From contig DDSV01000037.1 of NCBI GenBank assembly GCA_002344215.1, forward strand, positions 15,610 to 79,609: a DNA stretch of 64,000 nt, read 5' to 3'. The position numbers and the translations under genes were made by a program. This document shows, piece after piece, positions 62,448 to 64,000 of the stretch. Within the stretch, counting starts at the first letter, position 1, and each line of letters opens with the position of its first letter. Below the pieces are notes generated by a model, which was given only the letters and a program-made list of their open reading frames with translations, was not told the origin of the DNA and made no database searches. This DNA is from Akkermansiaceae bacterium UBA2381 (lineage in GTDB: Bacteria; Verrucomicrobiota; Verrucomicrobiia; Verrucomicrobiales; DEV007).

Positions 62448-63878
62448 TTAAATAGCGGTGGAGTCATTTCCGGGAACTGATTGTTTCTCGTGAAACTGCT
62501 TCCGCCAGTAGTCGAGTCGTTCAGCGACGCGCTGCTCCATCCCGTTGGTGGTGGGTTCATAGTAGACCCGCCCCTCAGGGAGATATGACTGCGGTACGAA
62601 ACCTTCCTCAAAATCGTGGCCGTAGAGGTAGGTGGCCTCTTCTCCGGTAAAGGCACCGCTTTCCCCGCCAATCTTTTTGCGGCTTCGGGTGCGCAGGTGC
62701 GGTGGTACCGCCAGGGTGCGGCCCTCGGCGACATCTTTCATGGCTGCATTGATGCCGGCATAGGCGCGATTGCTCTTTGGCGCCGTGGCAATGTAAACGG
62801 CGGCGTGAGCCAGCGGGATGCGGGCCTCAGGCATTCCGATGAACTCGACCGCCTGCTGCGCGGCAACGGCGACCTTGAGAGCATTCGAGTCGGCCATCCC
62901 CACGTCCTCGCTGGCGGCAATGACGATTCGTCTCGCGATGAAGCGGATGTCCTCACCCGCATAGAGCATTTTAGCGAGCCAGTAGAGCGCCGCGTCCGGA
63001 TCGCATCCCCTCATCGATTTGATAAATGCGCTGATCGTGTCGTGGTGACCGTCACCATCCGCATCGTAGACGACGCTTTTGCGCTGGATCGAGTCTTCCG
63101 CCACGGCGAGGTCGATGACAATCTCACCGCTCGTCTCGTCAGGCTCCGTCGTCAGCACAGCAAGTTCGAACGAAGTCAGCAACTTTCTCGCGTCCCCGTC
63201 GCACATGGTCACGAGAAAGCGGGCGGCATCCTCGTGAACAATGAGCGGCTTCTTTCCGAAACCTCGCTCCTGATCGTCGACAGCGGCTGAGAGAAGTGCG
63301 GCCAGATCGTCCGGGGTGAGCGGCTCAAGTTGGAAGACCTGGCTACGGGAGACGAGGGGGCTGTTGATGTAAAAATAAGGATTATGCGTCGTTGCCCCGA
63401 TGAAGCGGACGGTTCCCCGTTCAATGTGGGGCAGGAGCACATCCTGTTGTGATTTGTTGAAGCGGTGGATCTCGTCCACAAAGAGAGTCGTCACCTCGTT
63501 ACGGGTGCGCTGAAACTGTCTGGCTGCCTCAACTGCCCGACGGATCTCGGCCACATTGCTTTCGACTCCCGAAAGGTTGATGAAGCGGGATTGGGTGCGG
63601 CGGGCAATGAGTTCAGCGAGGCTGGTTTTTCCAACCCCGGGGGGGCCGTAGAAAATCAAGGAGGTGAAACGGTCCGCTTCGATCGCCCGGCGGAGGAGGC
63701 GCCCCTCACCGAGAATGTGGCCTTGTCCTACATATTCACTCAGGTCACGGGGGCGCATTCTTGCGGCCAGCGGCATGGTCGGATCGAGACGCAGATCCGG
63801 GCCGTTCAGACCTGCTGCTGACTCAGAGGCAAATCCGGGCCCGGCTTCCGGGGCCTCGGTGAATAGGTCGTCGTCCAT
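62448..63878 (-). CDS. rarA: Replication-associated recombination protein A (RarA/MgsA)
   Basis: The protein has 476 residues, slightly longer than E. coli RarA (447) because of an acidic N-terminal tail. AAA core: Walker A FYGPPGVGKTSL, Walker B LFVDEIHRFNKSQQD, sensor 1 RFIGATTHNPYF, arginine finger SPLVSRSQVF. The C-terminal part has the family signature RGCDPDAALYWLAKMLYAGE and PLAHAAVYIATAPKSNRAY. RarA is a clamp-loader-like ATPase that acts at stalled replication forks and single-strand gaps. The gene is convergent with the secreted-protein gene and its promoter lies at the right edge of the window. Highly conserved throughout. Confidence 0.95.
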   Translation of the reverse strand: MDDDLFTEAPEAGPGFASESAAGLNGPDLRLDPTMPLAARMRPRDLSEYVGQGHILGEGRLLRRAIEADRFTSLIFYGPPGVGKTSLAELIARRTQSRFINLSGVESNVAEIRRAVEAARQFQRTRNEVTTLFVDEIHRFNKSQQDVLLPHIERGTVRFIGATTHNPYFYINSPLVSRSQVFQLEPLTPDDLAALLSAAVDDQERGFGKKPLIVHEDAARFLVTMCDGDARKLLTSFELAVLTTEPDETSGEIVIDLAVAEDSIQRKSVVYDADGDGHHDTISAFIKSMRGCDPDAALYWLAKMLYAGEDIRFIARRIVIAASEDVGMADSNALKVAVAAQQAVEFIGMPEARIPLAHAAVYIATAPKSNRAYAGINAAMKDVAEGRTLAVPPHLRTRSRKKIGGESGAFTGEEATYLYGHDFEEGFVPQSYLPEGRVYYEPTTNGMEQRVAERLDYWRKQFHEKQSVPGNDSTAI

Positions 63879-64000
63879 TTGAGCAGAGTTGGTACGCTAT
63901 CCCGATCCAAGCTTATGCAATGGATATTTCTATTCCCGCGGACACTTGCTGGAAGAGGGGCTTCGGGTCTCCCCTCCATAGGAAAGTAAGAGTCGGAAAC
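63879..64000. other. Right-edge intergenic sequence
   Basis: These 122 bases lie upstream of rarA and hold no gene I can support. The promoter of rarA is expected here but no clear -35/-10 pair is visible. Confidence 0.4.

Noticed and set aside
1..64000. CRISPR array, intact insertion sequence, integrase or rRNA
   Set aside because: No regularly spaced repeats, transposase or integrase motif, or rRNA sequence was seen on either strand.

Overview
The window reads as a chromosome segment of a PVC-superphylum bacterium, most likely a Verrucomicrobiota member. This rests on gene content and style: multi-PAS hybrid kinases, an accessory cluster of the Ycf46/DUF1257/DUF2997 type common in Planctomycetes and Verrucomicrobia, SbtA/SbtB, a zinc-ribbon MotA/TolQ-like protein with two MotB/ExbD-like partners, and a GlnD-like protein. 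No rRNA or plausible complete tRNA was seen, so the taxonomy is an inference. GC is moderately high by eye except around 9.0-9.7 kb.

Bases 1-14.9 kb are accessory. Most genes here lie on the minus strand: an edge-truncated protein, a TIR-domain protein, a Ycf46-like AAA ATPase, DUF2997, DUF1257, a RecB/Cas4-like nuclease and several unnamed partners. A plus-strand nucleotidyltransferase/winged-helix pair behind a tandem operator is inserted among them. The module is decaying: the ycf46-like gene carries a frameshift and two in-frame stops, and the nuclease has an amber codon at position 53. Then come a small winged-helix/membrane-protein pair, a lipoprotein with phage-tail-collar-like repeats, a 765-residue protein of unknown function, and about 1.1 kb of gene debris.

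Bases 14.9-31.5 kb begin with a cupin and continue as a signalling block: four histidine kinases (three with receiver domains), a single-domain receiver and a receiver-adenylate cyclase fusion. None of them has a DNA-binding output domain, so cAMP and phosphotransfer are the visible outputs. A second, membrane-bound cyclase lies at 56.7-58.0 kb.

Bases 31.7-47.6 kb are mostly transport: a flavin-dependent halogenase-like oxidoreductase, a Na+/solute symporter, a GntP permease with an NhaR-like regulator, a TerC-SbtA-SbtB operon, an RND efflux pair, an AI-2E family transporter and an SLC13 carrier. SbtB proteins bind adenine nucleotides including cAMP, which may link bicarbonate uptake to the cyclases.

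Bases 48.4-52.3 kb hold a compact three-gene ion-driven motor-like system: one zinc-ribbon MotA/TolQ-like channel protein and two different MotB/ExbD-like proteins, each with an aspartate at residue 19. This is the best candidate in the window for an undescribed system. The remainder holds an MFS carrier, a GlnD-like protein with an apparently lost HD site, a cyclase, a methyltransferase, a membrane-anchored MsrB, two Hsp20 genes behind a sigma-54 type promoter, a secreted protein whose signal-peptide region contains a perfect 19-bp inverted repeat, and RarA.
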